A DNA stretch of 64,000 bases, from positions 62,001 through 126,000 of the forward strand of contig NZ_JAAXMM010000007.1 in assembly GCF_012276985.1 (NCBI RefSeq), given 5' to 3'. Origin of the DNA: Agrobacterium sp. a22-2 (GTDB taxonomy: Bacteria; Pseudomonadota; Alphaproteobacteria; Rhizobiales; Rhizobiaceae). The notes beneath the pieces are model-generated. The model ran no database searches and was not told where the DNA came from. It saw only the letters and a program-made list of their open reading frames with translations. Of this stretch, positions 52,162 through 61,042 are shown piece after piece. Within the stretch, counting starts at the first letter, position 1, and each line of letters starts with the position of its first letter. A program made the translations under genes and the position numbers.

Positions 52162-53666
52162 GACCGCAGATCCGTGGAAGCGATATGGTCTGCGACGCGT
52201 AGCGCCTGGGCGGCAATGGTCAGCGCCGGATTGACGGCCGCAGAGGTGGGCAGGAAGCTCGCATCGACCACGAACAGATTTTCGTGATCATGGCTGCGGC
52301 ACCAGGTATCCAGCGGTGCTGCGGCCGGATCGTTGCCCATGCGCACCGTTCCGCACTGATGGGACGGTGTTTTCTTGTCGAAGGGGCGCGACAGAACAAA
52401 CTGGAAACCGGCCTTTTTCAGAACGGCTTTGAGCCGGGCCACGAGATCCAGGTGCGCCTGCCAGTTGGTGCGGTGCCATTGGAGCACGATGCGATCGCCA
52501 TCGACCATGACGCGGCTTTCGGGATGGGGAATATCCTCGCTCATGGCATAGAAATCGACGGCGTGCTGTGAGACACGCTCCAGCAGCCATTCCGGCACCT
52601 GTGGCAGGTTGGCTTTCAGGATCTTGCCGGAGACGCGGCCCAGCAATTGCACATTGCCGAGCGGCGGACCGCCTTGCCCATCCGACAGGTAGAAATCGTT
52701 GAAGCCGAAACTCTTCTGATAGACCGAATCATTGCGATACAAGGGCGAGATGGCCAGCACCGCACTGGAATTGTGGTTCATGAAATTGCGGCCGACCTGA
52801 TCGGATGTATTGGCCAGGCCTCGTGGATGCCGTTCATTGGCCGAGCGCAGCAACAGCACGGCCGACTGCACGGCGCCGGCCGACAGGATGACCAGTTTCG
52901 GCGAGAGCCGATGCTCCACGCCGTCCGTGCGATAGACGACCGTTTCGATCCGACGACCGTCGGCTGTCGTTTCCAGCCGCACGACCGGCGAGCCGGTCTG
53001 AAGGGTCACGTTGGCATGGCCGAGGGCCTGCGCCAGTGCCACGGTTTCCGCATCCATCTTGCCGTCGGACCTATGGGGATGGGCATCCCAAGGCGTCTTG
53101 CCCCTGGCGAGCCAGCGGTCGATATCGATGCCGAGCGGCAGGCTGTAAGGATGCATGCCGGCTGCCACCAGGCGGGCGCGCACCTTGGCGATAGCAGGCT
53201 CGTCCAGCACCGGCGGAAACGGATAGGGCTTCGAATGGAACGGCTCGGTGGGGTCCTGGCCGAGGCTGCCGCGCACCTGATACATCTGCTCGGCTGAGGA
53301 ATACCAGGGCTCCAGTTCCTCATAGGCAAAGGGCCAGGCGGGCGAAACGCCCTCGGCGTGCTGCATCTCCTCGAAATCCTCGCGGCGATAGCGCACCAGA
53401 ACCGCACCGTAGAATTTCGAATTGCCGCCGACATTGTAGTAATTGCCGGGGTTGAAGGCGGCCCCCTCGTGCTCGTACCACATCTCCTTGGGGCGAAAAT
53501 GGCCGCGCTGGAAGATCGCCCGCTGGTCGCGGTTTTCCGGGGCATCCGTCACATGGTCCCCCGCCTCGAGGATCAGGATTTCGGCGCCTGAGCCGGCGAG
53601 ACCGGCGGCAATCGTCGCGCCGCCGATGCCGGAACCGATGATGACGATATCGGGGCCTGGCCGCAT
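52158..53666 (-). CDS. GMC-family oxidoreductase (second, divergent type)
   Basis: From the ATG at 53666 the protein has 502 residues. It begins with an FAD motif (IVIIGSGIGGATIAAGLAGSGAEILILEAG), then NVGGNSKFYGAVLVRYRREDF, LVILSAGAVQSAVLLLRSA and the C-terminal active-site region SHQCGTVRMG with ALTIAAQALRVADHI. It belongs to the GMC branch that includes glycoside-3-dehydrogenase- and gluconate-dehydrogenase-like proteins rather than to the BetA branch. It lacks a Tat signal and no small subunit or cytochrome partner is next to it, so it probably acts in the cytoplasm on an imported substrate. It begins eight bases after the transporter ATPase gene. Confidence 0.88.
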   Translation of the reverse strand: MRPGPDIVIIGSGIGGATIAAGLAGSGAEILILEAGDHVTDAPENRDQRAIFQRGHFRPKEMWYEHEGAAFNPGNYYNVGGNSKFYGAVLVRYRREDFEEMQHAEGVSPAWPFAYEELEPWYSSAEQMYQVRGSLGQDPTEPFHSKPYPFPPVLDEPAIAKVRARLVAAGMHPYSLPLGIDIDRWLARGKTPWDAHPHRSDGKMDAETVALAQALGHANVTLQTGSPVVRLETTADGRRIETVVYRTDGVEHRLSPKLVILSAGAVQSAVLLLRSANERHPRGLANTSDQVGRNFMNHNSSAVLAISPLYRNDSVYQKSFGFNDFYLSDGQGGPPLGNVQLLGRVSGKILKANLPQVPEWLLERVSQHAVDFYAMSEDIPHPESRVMVDGDRIVLQWHRTNWQAHLDLVARLKAVLKKAGFQFVLSRPFDKKTPSHQCGTVRMGNDPAAAPLDTWCRSHDHENLFVVDASFLPTSAAVNPALTIAAQALRVADHIASTDLRS

Positions 53667-53673
53667 CCCGGCC

Positions 53674-54789
53674 TCACGCAATCCGTAATTGGCTGGCCGG
53701 ATCGAAGAACACGGCCTTGTCCAGGTTGAAGGCAAGCCGTGCCGTCTGCCCGGCATGGATACGGGCGTCGGCGCGCAGACGCGCCACAGCATGCTTGGTG
53801 CCGAGCTTGGTGACGGCGAAGGTATCGGAGCCGGCCGGCTCCACCACGTCGATCAGGCATTCTCCCTCCACCAGCGTGCGGGCATTGCGGTCCGAGCCGT
53901 CGGGATCGGTCAAGGCTTCCGGACGGATTCCGAACACCACCTCACGGCCGACATGCTGGCCAAGCGCCTCCTTGCCCGGGGCCACCGGCAATCTCAGGGG
54001 CTGCATTCCCGGCCGATCCAGGACGACCTGCAGGCCGGTATCATTCTGTTGAACCATGGCTGAAAGCAGGTTCATGGCCGGCGAGCCCATGAAATCGGCC
54101 ACGAACATATTGGTCGGATTGTTATAGATTTCGGCTGGCGAGCCAAACTGCTGCACCTCCCCGTCGCGCATCACGGCGATCTTGGTGGCAAGCGTCATGG
54201 CCTCGATCTGGTCGTGGGTGACGTAGACGATGGTTGTACCGGTTGCCTGGTGCAGCCGCTTGATCTCGACGCGCATGTCGACACGCAGCTTGGCATCGAG
54301 GTTGGAGAGCGGCTCGTCGAACAGGAAGAGTTTCGGATCGCGCACCAGCGCCCGGCCCATGGCGACGCGCTGGCGCTGACCGCCGGACAGCTGGCTCGGC
54401 TTGCGGTCAAGCAGATGGCTGATCTGCAGCACCTTGGCGACCTTGTCGATCGCCTCTTTGCGTTCATCGGCCGGTACGCCGCGCATTTCCATGCCGAACG
54501 ACATGTTGCCGGCCACCGTCATGTTCGGATAGAGCGCGTAGGACTGGAACACCATAGCGATGTCGCGCTTGGAGGGATGCAGATCGCCGATGGCGCGGCC
54601 ATCGACCAGGATCTCGCCCGAGCTGATCGCCTCCAGGCCGGCAATCGTATTGAGCAGCGTGGACTTGCCGCAGCCCGATGGGCCGACCAGCACAAGGAAG
54701 CCGCCCTTTTCGAGCTCAAGGTCGATGCCTTTCAGGATTTCGACGGCGCCGAAACGCTTTCTGAGACCGGAGATTTCGAGGAAAGCCAT
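53674..54789 (-). CDS. ABC transporter ATP-binding protein (MalK/UgpC type)
   Basis: The 371-residue protein has Walker A VGPSGCGKST, the Q loop in VFQSYALYPN, signature LSGGQRQRVAMGRA, Walker B LFLFDEPLSNLDAKLR and the switch His in YVTHDQIEAM. A TOBE-containing regulatory domain follows residue 235. It drives import of the sugar-like ligand of the adjacent binding protein. No transporter ATPase of another system is nearby. It starts four bases after the second permease gene and is followed by a GMC gene. Confidence 0.95.
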   Translation of the reverse strand: MAFLEISGLRKRFGAVEILKGIDLELEKGGFLVLVGPSGCGKSTLLNTIAGLEAISSGEILVDGRAIGDLHPSKRDIAMVFQSYALYPNMTVAGNMSFGMEMRGVPADERKEAIDKVAKVLQISHLLDRKPSQLSGGQRQRVAMGRALVRDPKLFLFDEPLSNLDAKLRVDMRVEIKRLHQATGTTIVYVTHDQIEAMTLATKIAVMRDGEVQQFGSPAEIYNNPTNMFVADFMGSPAMNLLSAMVQQNDTGLQVVLDRPGMQPLRLPVAPGKEALGQHVGREVVFGIRPEALTDPDGSDRNARTLVEGECLIDVVEPAGSDTFAVTKLGTKHAVARLRADARIHAGQTARLAFNLDKAVFFDPASQLRIA

Positions 54790-54793
54790 GGGA

Positions 54794-55720
54794 TCATCCT
54801 TTGACGGCGCCCGCCATCAGCCCGCGTACGAAATAGCGGCCGGCGAGAATGTAAACGAGGAGCGTGGGCATCGCGGCGATCATCGCCGCCGCCATGTTGA
54901 CGTTGTATTCGACGACGCCGGTCGAGGTGTTGACGACGTTGTTCAAGGCCACCGTCATCGGCATCGATTCCCCCGTACCGGCATAGGCCGAGGCAAACAG
55001 GAAGTCGTTCCAGATATTGGTGAACTGATAGATGACGGTGACGACGATGATCGGCAGCGAATTGGGCAGCATGATGCGCCGGAAGATCTGGAAGAAGCCG
55101 GCACCATCGACCTGGGCAGCCTTGACCAGTTCGGTCGGGAAAGCCTCGTAGAAATTACGGAAGAACAGCGTGGTGAAGCCGAGACCGTAGACGACGTGGA
55201 CAAAGACCAGATTGACGGTCGGATTGCCGAAGCCGAAGGAAAACCCGGTGGCGTTGCGCAGGCTCATGCCGAAGCGTCCGAGGCTGCCGAGGATCGTCGC
55301 CATGGGCAGCAGCACCGACTGAAACGGGATGAAGCAGGCAAACAGCATCAGCCCGAACACCAGGGTGTGGCCGGGGAACCGCCATTTGGTCAGAACGTAG
55401 CCGTTCAGCGCACCGAGAATGGTGGAGATCGCCACGGCCGGTACGACCATCTTGATGGAATTCCAGAAATAGCCCTTGATGCCTTCGCAGGTGAGCCCGA
55501 CGCAGGTCTCGCCCCAGGCTTTCAGCCAGGGCTCAAAGGTCGGCGCGCTCGGCAGCGCCAGCATATTGCCGTTCTGGATCTCGTCCATGGTCTTGAAGGA
55601 GGTGACCAGCATGACGAATAGCGGCATCAGGTAGAGGATCGCGAAAAACACCAGCAGGCCGTAGATCACGATGCGGTTGATCATCCGCGCCTGGGCGCGG
55701 GAGGAGAGTGCCGTGCTCAT
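54794..55720 (-). CDS. Sugar ABC transporter permease (MalG type)
   Basis: The 308-residue inner-membrane protein has six predicted helices and the EAA loop in NFYEAFPTELVKAAQVDGAGFFQIFRRIMLPNS, which docks on the ATPase. The segment TSFKTMDEIQNGNMLALP followed by EGIKGYFWNSIKM corresponds to the periplasmic part of glucose/mannose-type permeases. It overlaps the first permease gene by four bases (ATGA). Confidence 0.94.
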   Translation of the reverse strand: MSTALSSRAQARMINRIVIYGLLVFFAILYLMPLFVMLVTSFKTMDEIQNGNMLALPSAPTFEPWLKAWGETCVGLTCEGIKGYFWNSIKMVVPAVAISTILGALNGYVLTKWRFPGHTLVFGLMLFACFIPFQSVLLPMATILGSLGRFGMSLRNATGFSFGFGNPTVNLVFVHVVYGLGFTTLFFRNFYEAFPTELVKAAQVDGAGFFQIFRRIMLPNSLPIIVVTVIYQFTNIWNDFLFASAYAGTGESMPMTVALNNVVNTSTGVVEYNVNMAAAMIAAMPTLLVYILAGRYFVRGLMAGAVKG

Positions 55721-56670
55721 CGCGACTTCTCCTTAAGTTCGGAATAGAGATAGGGCACGATGATCGCCGAGATGGTCATCAGCATGATGATGGCGCTTGC
55801 CGAGCCGACTGCCATCTCGTTGCGCTTGAAGGTGTATTCATACATGAAATTGGATGGCAGCCAGGCGGAGCCGCCAGGCCCTCCCGATGTCAGCGCTACG
55901 ACGAGGTCGTAGGACTTGATCGCCATATGGGCGAGCACGATGAAGGCCGACAGGAAGACCGGACGGAGCAACGGGATGATGATGCGGCGGTAGAGCTGCC
56001 AGGCACTGGCGCCGTCGATCTGGGCGGCCTTCATGATCTCGCCGTCGATGCCGCGCAGGCCGGCCAGGAACATCGCCATGACGAAGCCGGATGCCTGCCA
56101 GACGCCGGCGATCACCACCGTGTAGATGACGAAATCCTTGTTCTTGATCCAGTCGAAGTGGAAGCTGGTCCAGCCCCATTGATGCAGGGTCTGCTCCAGG
56201 CCGAGGCCCGGATCGAGAAACCATTTCCAAGCGACGCCGGTGACGATGAAGGAGAGCGCCATGGGGTAGAGATAGATCGGCCGAAGCAGGCCCTCGCCGC
56301 GGATCTTCTGGTCGAGCAGGATCGCCAGGCCAAGACCGAGTACCAGGCAGATGCCGATATAGAGAAAGCCGAAAGTCCCCATATTGGTGATCGAGGTATA
56401 CCAACTCGACGGCGGATCGCTCTCGAACGTCCAGCGCCACAGCCGCTGATAGGCACGCGGACCCGTCAGCGTATAGGACGGAAAGGTCTTGGAATTGGTG
56501 AAGGACAGGTAGCCGGTCCAGATGATGAAGCCATAGACGAAAACCAGCGTGATGACGAAGCTCGGCGCCAGGACGATCTTCGGCAGGGCATCCTGCAGGC
56601 GCGACCGCACGGAGATGCGCGTGGCGCGGTCCGGCGTCCTGCTGATTTTAGGGGTCGCACCAGTGGTCAT
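55717..56670 (-). CDS. Sugar ABC transporter permease (MalF type)
   Basis: The 317-residue protein has six helices and the EAA loop GLRGIDGEIMKAAQIDGASAWQLYRRIIIPLLRPVF. The conserved VLAPSFVITLVFVYGFIIWTGYLSFTNSKTFPSYTLTG marks it as the first permease of a glucose/mannose-type importer. ATG at 56670 is chosen over upstream starts because GGGAGGGGG lies about 9 bases before it. It follows the binding-protein gene after 86 bases that contain a stabilising hairpin. Confidence 0.94.
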   Translation of the reverse strand: MTTGATPKISRTPDRATRISVRSRLQDALPKIVLAPSFVITLVFVYGFIIWTGYLSFTNSKTFPSYTLTGPRAYQRLWRWTFESDPPSSWYTSITNMGTFGFLYIGICLVLGLGLAILLDQKIRGEGLLRPIYLYPMALSFIVTGVAWKWFLDPGLGLEQTLHQWGWTSFHFDWIKNKDFVIYTVVIAGVWQASGFVMAMFLAGLRGIDGEIMKAAQIDGASAWQLYRRIIIPLLRPVFLSAFIVLAHMAIKSYDLVVALTSGGPGGSAWLPSNFMYEYTFKRNEMAVGSASAIIMLMTISAIIVPYLYSELKEKSR

Positions 56671-56718
56671 GAAACTCATCCCCCTCCCAAGGGCCGTCAT
56701 CGTGCACGCAAGGGCCTC

Positions 56719-56734
56719 CCCCGCTTTCGCGGGG
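56719..56734 (-). other. Intercistronic hairpin between binding-protein and permease genes
   Basis: CCCCGC (56719-56724) and GCGGGG (56729-56734) pair around a four-base loop. It has no T tract. Similar hairpins after solute-binding-protein genes protect that part of the mRNA and explain its higher expression. Confidence 0.55.
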
Positions 56735-56756
56735 AAGGATTGCTCATAAGAGATGC

Positions 56757-58016
56757 TTACTTGGCGTCGTCGATCGCCTTGACGAGCTCTTCCACGGCCT
56801 GCTCGGACGAGGTGATCTGGCCATGCACGAACTTGGAGACGACGTCCTTGTAAGCATTGGCAACAGCCGGAGGCGCACCGTAACCCTGGGCCAGCGAGCC
56901 GAACAGCGTGCCGCCGTCATTGGCGGCCTTAAGGTCGGCAATTCCCTTCTTGCCGCAAGCGTCGAAGTCGGTGTCGGGAACGTCGGTGCGGGCCGGAACC
57001 GAGCCCTTGACGACGTTGAACGCCGACTGGAAGCTCTTGGAAAGGGTTGCGGTGGCCAATGCGACCTGTGCTGCCTTCTGATCGTCCGGTACGTTGAACA
57101 TGCCGAACATGTCGGAGTTGTAGATCACGCTGCCATCAGTGCCGGGGAAGCGGTAGCACAGGAAATCGGTGTCCGGGGTCTTCTTGGCGGCGACGAATTC
57201 GCCCTTGGCCCAGTCACCCATGACCTGCACCAGGGCATCGCCCTTGATCACCATGGCGGTAGCGAGGTTCCAGTCGCGACCGGAGAAATTGGGATCGACA
57301 TACTTGATGATCTGGCCAAGGTTGTCGAAGGACTTCTTCATGGTATCGGACTTCAGCGATTCCTCGTCGAGGTCGTTCATGGCCTTCTTGTAGAATTCAG
57401 GCCCGCCGGTCGACAGCACGATGGAGTCGAACATGGTGGCTTCCTGCCAGTTCTGTCCACCGAGTGCCAGCGGGATCACGCCGGCCGCCTTGGCCTTGTC
57501 GAGAAGCGCGATCAGGTCTTCGAAGGACTTCGGCTCGGTGCCGCCGATCTTGTCCATCACGGCCTTGTTGATCCACAGCCAGTTGACCGAGTGGACGTTG
57601 ACCGGGGCTGCGACCCACTTGCCGTCATAGACCGAGAATTTCTGAAGGGCGGCGGGAACCGACTTGTCCCAGCCTTCCTTGACGGCAGTCTCGGTCAGGT
57701 CGCCCATCACGCCGGCAGCCGCATAGTCGAGCACGGTGTAGCCGAGCATTTGTGAGGCGGTCGGATAGGTTCCGGCTGCCACCATTGCCTTGAGGGCCGT
57801 CATGGCCGCATCGCCGCCACCGCCGGCAACCGGCACGTCCTTCCAGGCAAAGCCTTCCTTGGCCAGGTCACCCTTCAGCACGTTGAGAGCGGCGGCCTCA
57901 CCACCGGATGTCCACCAATGGAGCATCTGGACTTCTTTAACGTCGGCGGCAAAAGCACCACCGCACCCTGCCGCCATCAAGGCAGCCACTGCTGTCGTCG
58001 TCAAAAACTTGCGCAT
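56757..58016 (-). CDS. Sugar ABC transporter substrate-binding protein (glucose/mannose type)
   Basis: The 419-residue protein has a signal peptide ending AFA-AD (residue about 23) and a periplasmic binding protein fold. The sequence [23 protein letters not shown] followed by [21 protein letters not shown] is typical of glucose/mannose and related hexose binding proteins (GtsA-like). A Cys near the cleavage site does not fit a good lipobox. It captures the ligand for the downstream permeases. The ATG has an excellent ribosome site (GGGAGGAAG). It is the first gene of the operon, behind a LacI-controlled promoter. Confidence 0.93.
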   Translation of the reverse strand: MRKFLTTTAVAALMAAGCGGAFAADVKEVQMLHWWTSGGEAAALNVLKGDLAKEGFAWKDVPVAGGGGDAAMTALKAMVAAGTYPTASQMLGYTVLDYAAAGVMGDLTETAVKEGWDKSVPAALQKFSVYDGKWVAAPVNVHSVNWLWINKAVMDKIGGTEPKSFEDLIALLDKAKAAGVIPLALGGQNWQEATMFDSIVLSTGGPEFYKKAMNDLDEESLKSDTMKKSFDNLGQIIKYVDPNFSGRDWNLATAMVIKGDALVQVMGDWAKGEFVAAKKTPDTDFLCYRFPGTDGSVIYNSDMFGMFNVPDDQKAAQVALATATLSKSFQSAFNVVKGSVPARTDVPDTDFDACGKKGIADLKAANDGGTLFGSLAQGYGAPPAVANAYKDVVSKFVHGQITSSEQAVEELVKAIDDAK

Positions 58017-58102
58017 AGTCTTCCTCCCGTTTGCAAGTTGTCGAAGCGGAAGCTCCTCCCGCCCGTCCGTCCTGTCCGCCAGCCCTCCCGGCCGGCGATA
58101 GA

Positions 58103-58120
58103 CAACGGCATCTGCCGTTG
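58103..58120 (-). other. Hairpin at the 5' end of the transport operon mRNA
   Basis: CAACGGCA (58103-58110) and TGCCGTTG (58113-58120) are perfect complements two bases apart. The predicted transcription start is near 58120, so the palindrome is either a 5' stabilising stem or an additional operator. Confidence 0.5.
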
Positions 58121-58125
58121 CGTGG

Positions 58126-58155
58126 ATTTAAAACGTTATAAATGCCCGCGTCAAG
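58126..58155 (-). promoter_or_regulatory. Transport operon promoter overlapped by a LacI-type operator
   Basis: On the minus strand CTTGAC (58150-58155), a 17-base spacer and TTTAAA (58127-58132) form the promoter. The 18-bp palindrome at 58126-58143, ATTTAAAACGTTATAAAT with centre AACGTT (16 of 18 positions symmetric), covers the spacer and the minus-10. The LacI-type protein encoded divergently would block RNA polymerase here. Confidence 0.68.
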
Positions 58156-58241
58156 CGGTGCATTTGAACTGAATTTCGCGGTCGCAACAGATACATAAGA
58201 TATTGTATTATATGACTATTCTAGACTTTCACTGTTTCATC

Positions 58242-58278
58242 GCGCTGCAAAACACCGTATTTATATCGTTTGCAGCGC
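58242..58278. repeat. Perfect 10-bp inverted repeat upstream of the lacI-type gene
   Basis: GCGCTGCAAA (58242-58251) and TTTGCAGCGC (58269-58278) are exact complements with 17 bases between them. It lies 68 bases before the regulator's start codon. It could be a second operator with widely spaced half sites or a leader hairpin; it has no T tract. Confidence 0.6.
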
Positions 58279-58345
58279 AAGATTGCCTGCTGGTGGAAGC
58301 AACGGTAATGTGCGACCTCCATGCCGCAATAGGAAGAACAGACGC

Positions 58346-59455
58346 GTGCCGAAAATTCCCCCCTCCCCGAAAACCGGCGACAAGTCCGGCCGGCCAAAGT
58401 CCGGCAAGCCGACGCTGCGCACGATCGCCGAGCTGACGGGGCTGGCAGTGACCACCGTGTCGCGGGCGCTGGGCAACGCGCCGCAGATATCCGCCGAGAC
58501 CCGCAAGCGCGTGCAGGAGGTTGCCGCCGAGATCGGCTATTCGCCGGATCGCGCCGCCCAGCGGCTGAAGACCGGCCGCACCAATGTCATCGCCGTGTTG
58601 CTGGAACCGCATGAGGAAATCCTCGGCTACGGCACCTCGGTGATGGCCGGCCTTGCGCGCGCCATGCAGGGCACCGCCTACCATCTGATCGTCATGCCGA
58701 ATTTCTTCGACGGCGGTAGCGTCGATGCGGTCAACTACATCATCCGCAACGGCATGGCCGACGGGTTGATCCTGTCGCGTACCGAGCCCTTCGATCCGCG
58801 TGTCAGCCTGCTTCTGGAGAAGGGTTTTCCCTTCGTCACCCACGGCCGTACCGAACTGTCGGTGGCGCATCCCTTCGTCGACTACGACAACTTCACCTTC
58901 GCCTATGAGGCGACGCGCCGGCTGATCGCCAAGGGCCGGCGTAAGCCGGCGCTGATCAGCGGCCCGGCGGGCTTCACCTTTTCCGGCCACCTGCTGCACG
59001 GCTTCATGACGGCGGTGCGGGAGGCGGGATGTGCCTATGAGATCCTTTCCGGCATCGATCTCGACAGTCCGGCCGGCGCTATCCGCGACCGGGTGCGCGA
59101 GCGGCAGACGGAAGACGATCCACCGGACGGCTTCATGTGCGGCGGCGAGGTCTGTTCGCTGGCGACGATCACCGGCATGAGCGACTGCGGGCTGTCGCTT
59201 GGTGTCGAATACGACATCGTCGCCAAGCAGACCTCGCACCTGCTCTCCGCCATCCAGCCACGGGTCGAGACGATCTACGAGGACCTGACGGAGACCGGCG
59301 AGCAGATGGGCCGCATCCTGCTGCACGCAATCGGCGGCGAGACCGACATCGCACAGCTGCAATTGCTGCTGTTCCCGGGTCCGCCGATCGTCAACACCGA
59401 TCCCGGACCGGCAGCGCGGAATGGACAAAAGCACACGAGCGGTAAGGCGCGCTGA
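58346..59455 (+). CDS. LacI-family transcriptional regulator
   Basis: The 369-residue protein has an N-terminal HTH (TLRTIAELTGLAVTTVSRALGNAPQISAETRKRVQEVAAEIGY) and hinge helix (RAAQRLKTGRTNVIAVLL), followed by a periplasmic-binding-protein-like ligand domain. It should sense the substrate, or an intermediate, of the divergent transport and oxidation operon. GTG at 58346 is taken as start because AGGAAG lies about 10 bases before it; an earlier ORF extension has no homology. It converges on the aldehyde dehydrogenase operon. Confidence 0.93.
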   Translation: MPKIPPSPKTGDKSGRPKSGKPTLRTIAELTGLAVTTVSRALGNAPQISAETRKRVQEVAAEIGYSPDRAAQRLKTGRTNVIAVLLEPHEEILGYGTSVMAGLARAMQGTAYHLIVMPNFFDGGSVDAVNYIIRNGMADGLILSRTEPFDPRVSLLLEKGFPFVTHGRTELSVAHPFVDYDNFTFAYEATRRLIAKGRRKPALISGPAGFTFSGHLLHGFMTAVREAGCAYEILSGIDLDSPAGAIRDRVRERQTEDDPPDGFMCGGEVCSLATITGMSDCGLSLGVEYDIVAKQTSHLLSAIQPRVETIYEDLTETGEQMGRILLHAIGGETDIAQLQLLLFPGPPIVNTDPGPAARNGQKHTSGKAR

Positions 59456-59533
59456 AACGCCCCGCTTGCTCGCCCATGCCCGCTTCGCTATCGCTATCAT
59501 CGTCCTCAATTTTCCTTTGCGTTGCGTGTCGTC

Positions 59534-61042
59534 TCAGCGCGGCATCCACCAGCCGGTGCGTGCGCCGATATGCATGTTGAGGGTCTTGGTTTCGGTATAG
59601 TCCTCCACGGCATGCCGGCCGAGTTCGCGTCCCTGGCCGGATTGCTTGTAGCCGCCAAAGGGAAGCTCGGATGCTCCATCCATGAAGGTGTTCATCCAGA
59701 TGGTCCCGGCCCGCACCTTTCGCCCCACCGTCAGGCAAGTGTCAAAATCGCGGCTCCAGACACCGGCCGACAGGCCATAATCGATATCATTGACAATACG
59801 GATCGCCTCCTCCCGCGTCTCGAAGGTCAGGACGGAGAGAACTGGGCCGAACACTTCCTCGCGGGCCACCGCCATTTCAGGCGTGACGCCGGACAGGATG
59901 GTCGGCGCCATGAACTGCCCGGCGCCAAACCTGATCGCCTCGCCACCGAAGGCGACGCTGGCGCCCGCATTGGCCGCGCCCGATACATAGCCTTCGATCT
60001 TTTCCAGGTGCTGCGGCGTGATGATCGCGCCGACCTGGGTCAAAGGATCAAGCGGGTCGCCGACCTTCACGCCGCGCGACAGATCGGCGATGCGGCGCAC
60101 CACATCGTCGGCTATGCTTCTGTGCAGGATCAGGCGCGACCCTGCATTGCAGCACTCGCCGGCATTGAAATAAGCACCGAATACGGCAGCATCGACGAAT
60201 TCGTCCAGATTGGCATCCGGAAAGACGATCTGCGGGTTCTTGCCGCCAAGCTCGAGCGATACCTTCTTCAAAGTCTGAGCAGCATTGGCCATGGTCAGCC
60301 GGCCAACGCCCGTCGAGCCGGTAAAGGACACCATGTCGACGTCGCGATGGGTGGTCATGACACTGCCGACTTCGGGACCGGTGCCGACGATGATATTGAC
60401 GACACCGGCCGGGACGCCGGCCTCCATCAGGATTTCGCCGAGCAGCAGGGTCGAGCCGGAGGTCAGCTCCGAGGGTTTGACGACGCAAGTGCAGCCGGCG
60501 GCCAGCGCAAACGGCAGTTTCTGGGCGACGATCAGAAACGGGAAATTCCAGGGCGTGATGATCGATACCACGCCTATCGCCTCGCGCAGCACGACGCCCA
60601 GAGTACCATCGCCGAGCGTGTTGTAACTCTCGCCATGCAGGTCGCGGGCAAGGGCTGCGGCATAGCGCCAGATATCCACGGCGCCGGCAATTTCGCCGCG
60701 CACCTGGCTGAGCGGCTTGCCGGCCTCGATGGCGTCGAGATAGGCGATCTCCTCCAGCCGCGTTTCGATGAGGCTGGCGGCTTTCAGGAGGATATGGGAG
60801 CGCTCGGACGCCGTCATGCGTGGCCAGTGACCTTCATCGAAGGCATGCCGGGCCGCCGTGATAGCGCGCTCGGCATCGGCAGCGCTGGCCTGGGCATAAC
60901 GGCTGACGGTGATGCCGTGGCTCGGGGCGACACGCTCCAGGGTGCGGCCGCCTTCGCCGGACACCCAGGCACCATCGATCAGCATGTGGAAGTCGCGGAC
61001 GCCAAGATTCTCAAGCGCTTTCGGCGCCACCAGCACAGCCAT
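59534..61042 (-). CDS. NAD(P)-dependent aldehyde dehydrogenase
   Basis: The 502-residue protein has the ALDH core: TPWNFPFLIVAQKLPFALAAGCTCVVKPSE, the catalytic Glu in VSLELGGKNPQIVF and the catalytic Cys in AGECCNAGSR. The C-terminal PFGGYKQSGQGRELG closes the domain. It oxidises an aldehyde to the acid, and its closest resemblance is to betaine-aldehyde or gamma-aminobutyraldehyde type enzymes. The start overlaps the stop of the enoyl-CoA hydratase gene (TAATG), indicating coupling. A longer upstream reading in the same frame is the shadow of the hydratase gene. Confidence 0.92.
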   Translation of the reverse strand: MAVLVAPKALENLGVRDFHMLIDGAWVSGEGGRTLERVAPSHGITVSRYAQASAADAERAITAARHAFDEGHWPRMTASERSHILLKAASLIETRLEEIAYLDAIEAGKPLSQVRGEIAGAVDIWRYAAALARDLHGESYNTLGDGTLGVVLREAIGVVSIITPWNFPFLIVAQKLPFALAAGCTCVVKPSELTSGSTLLLGEILMEAGVPAGVVNIIVGTGPEVGSVMTTHRDVDMVSFTGSTGVGRLTMANAAQTLKKVSLELGGKNPQIVFPDANLDEFVDAAVFGAYFNAGECCNAGSRLILHRSIADDVVRRIADLSRGVKVGDPLDPLTQVGAIITPQHLEKIEGYVSGAANAGASVAFGGEAIRFGAGQFMAPTILSGVTPEMAVAREEVFGPVLSVLTFETREEAIRIVNDIDYGLSAGVWSRDFDTCLTVGRKVRAGTIWMNTFMDGASELPFGGYKQSGQGRELGRHAVEDYTETKTLNMHIGARTGWWMPR

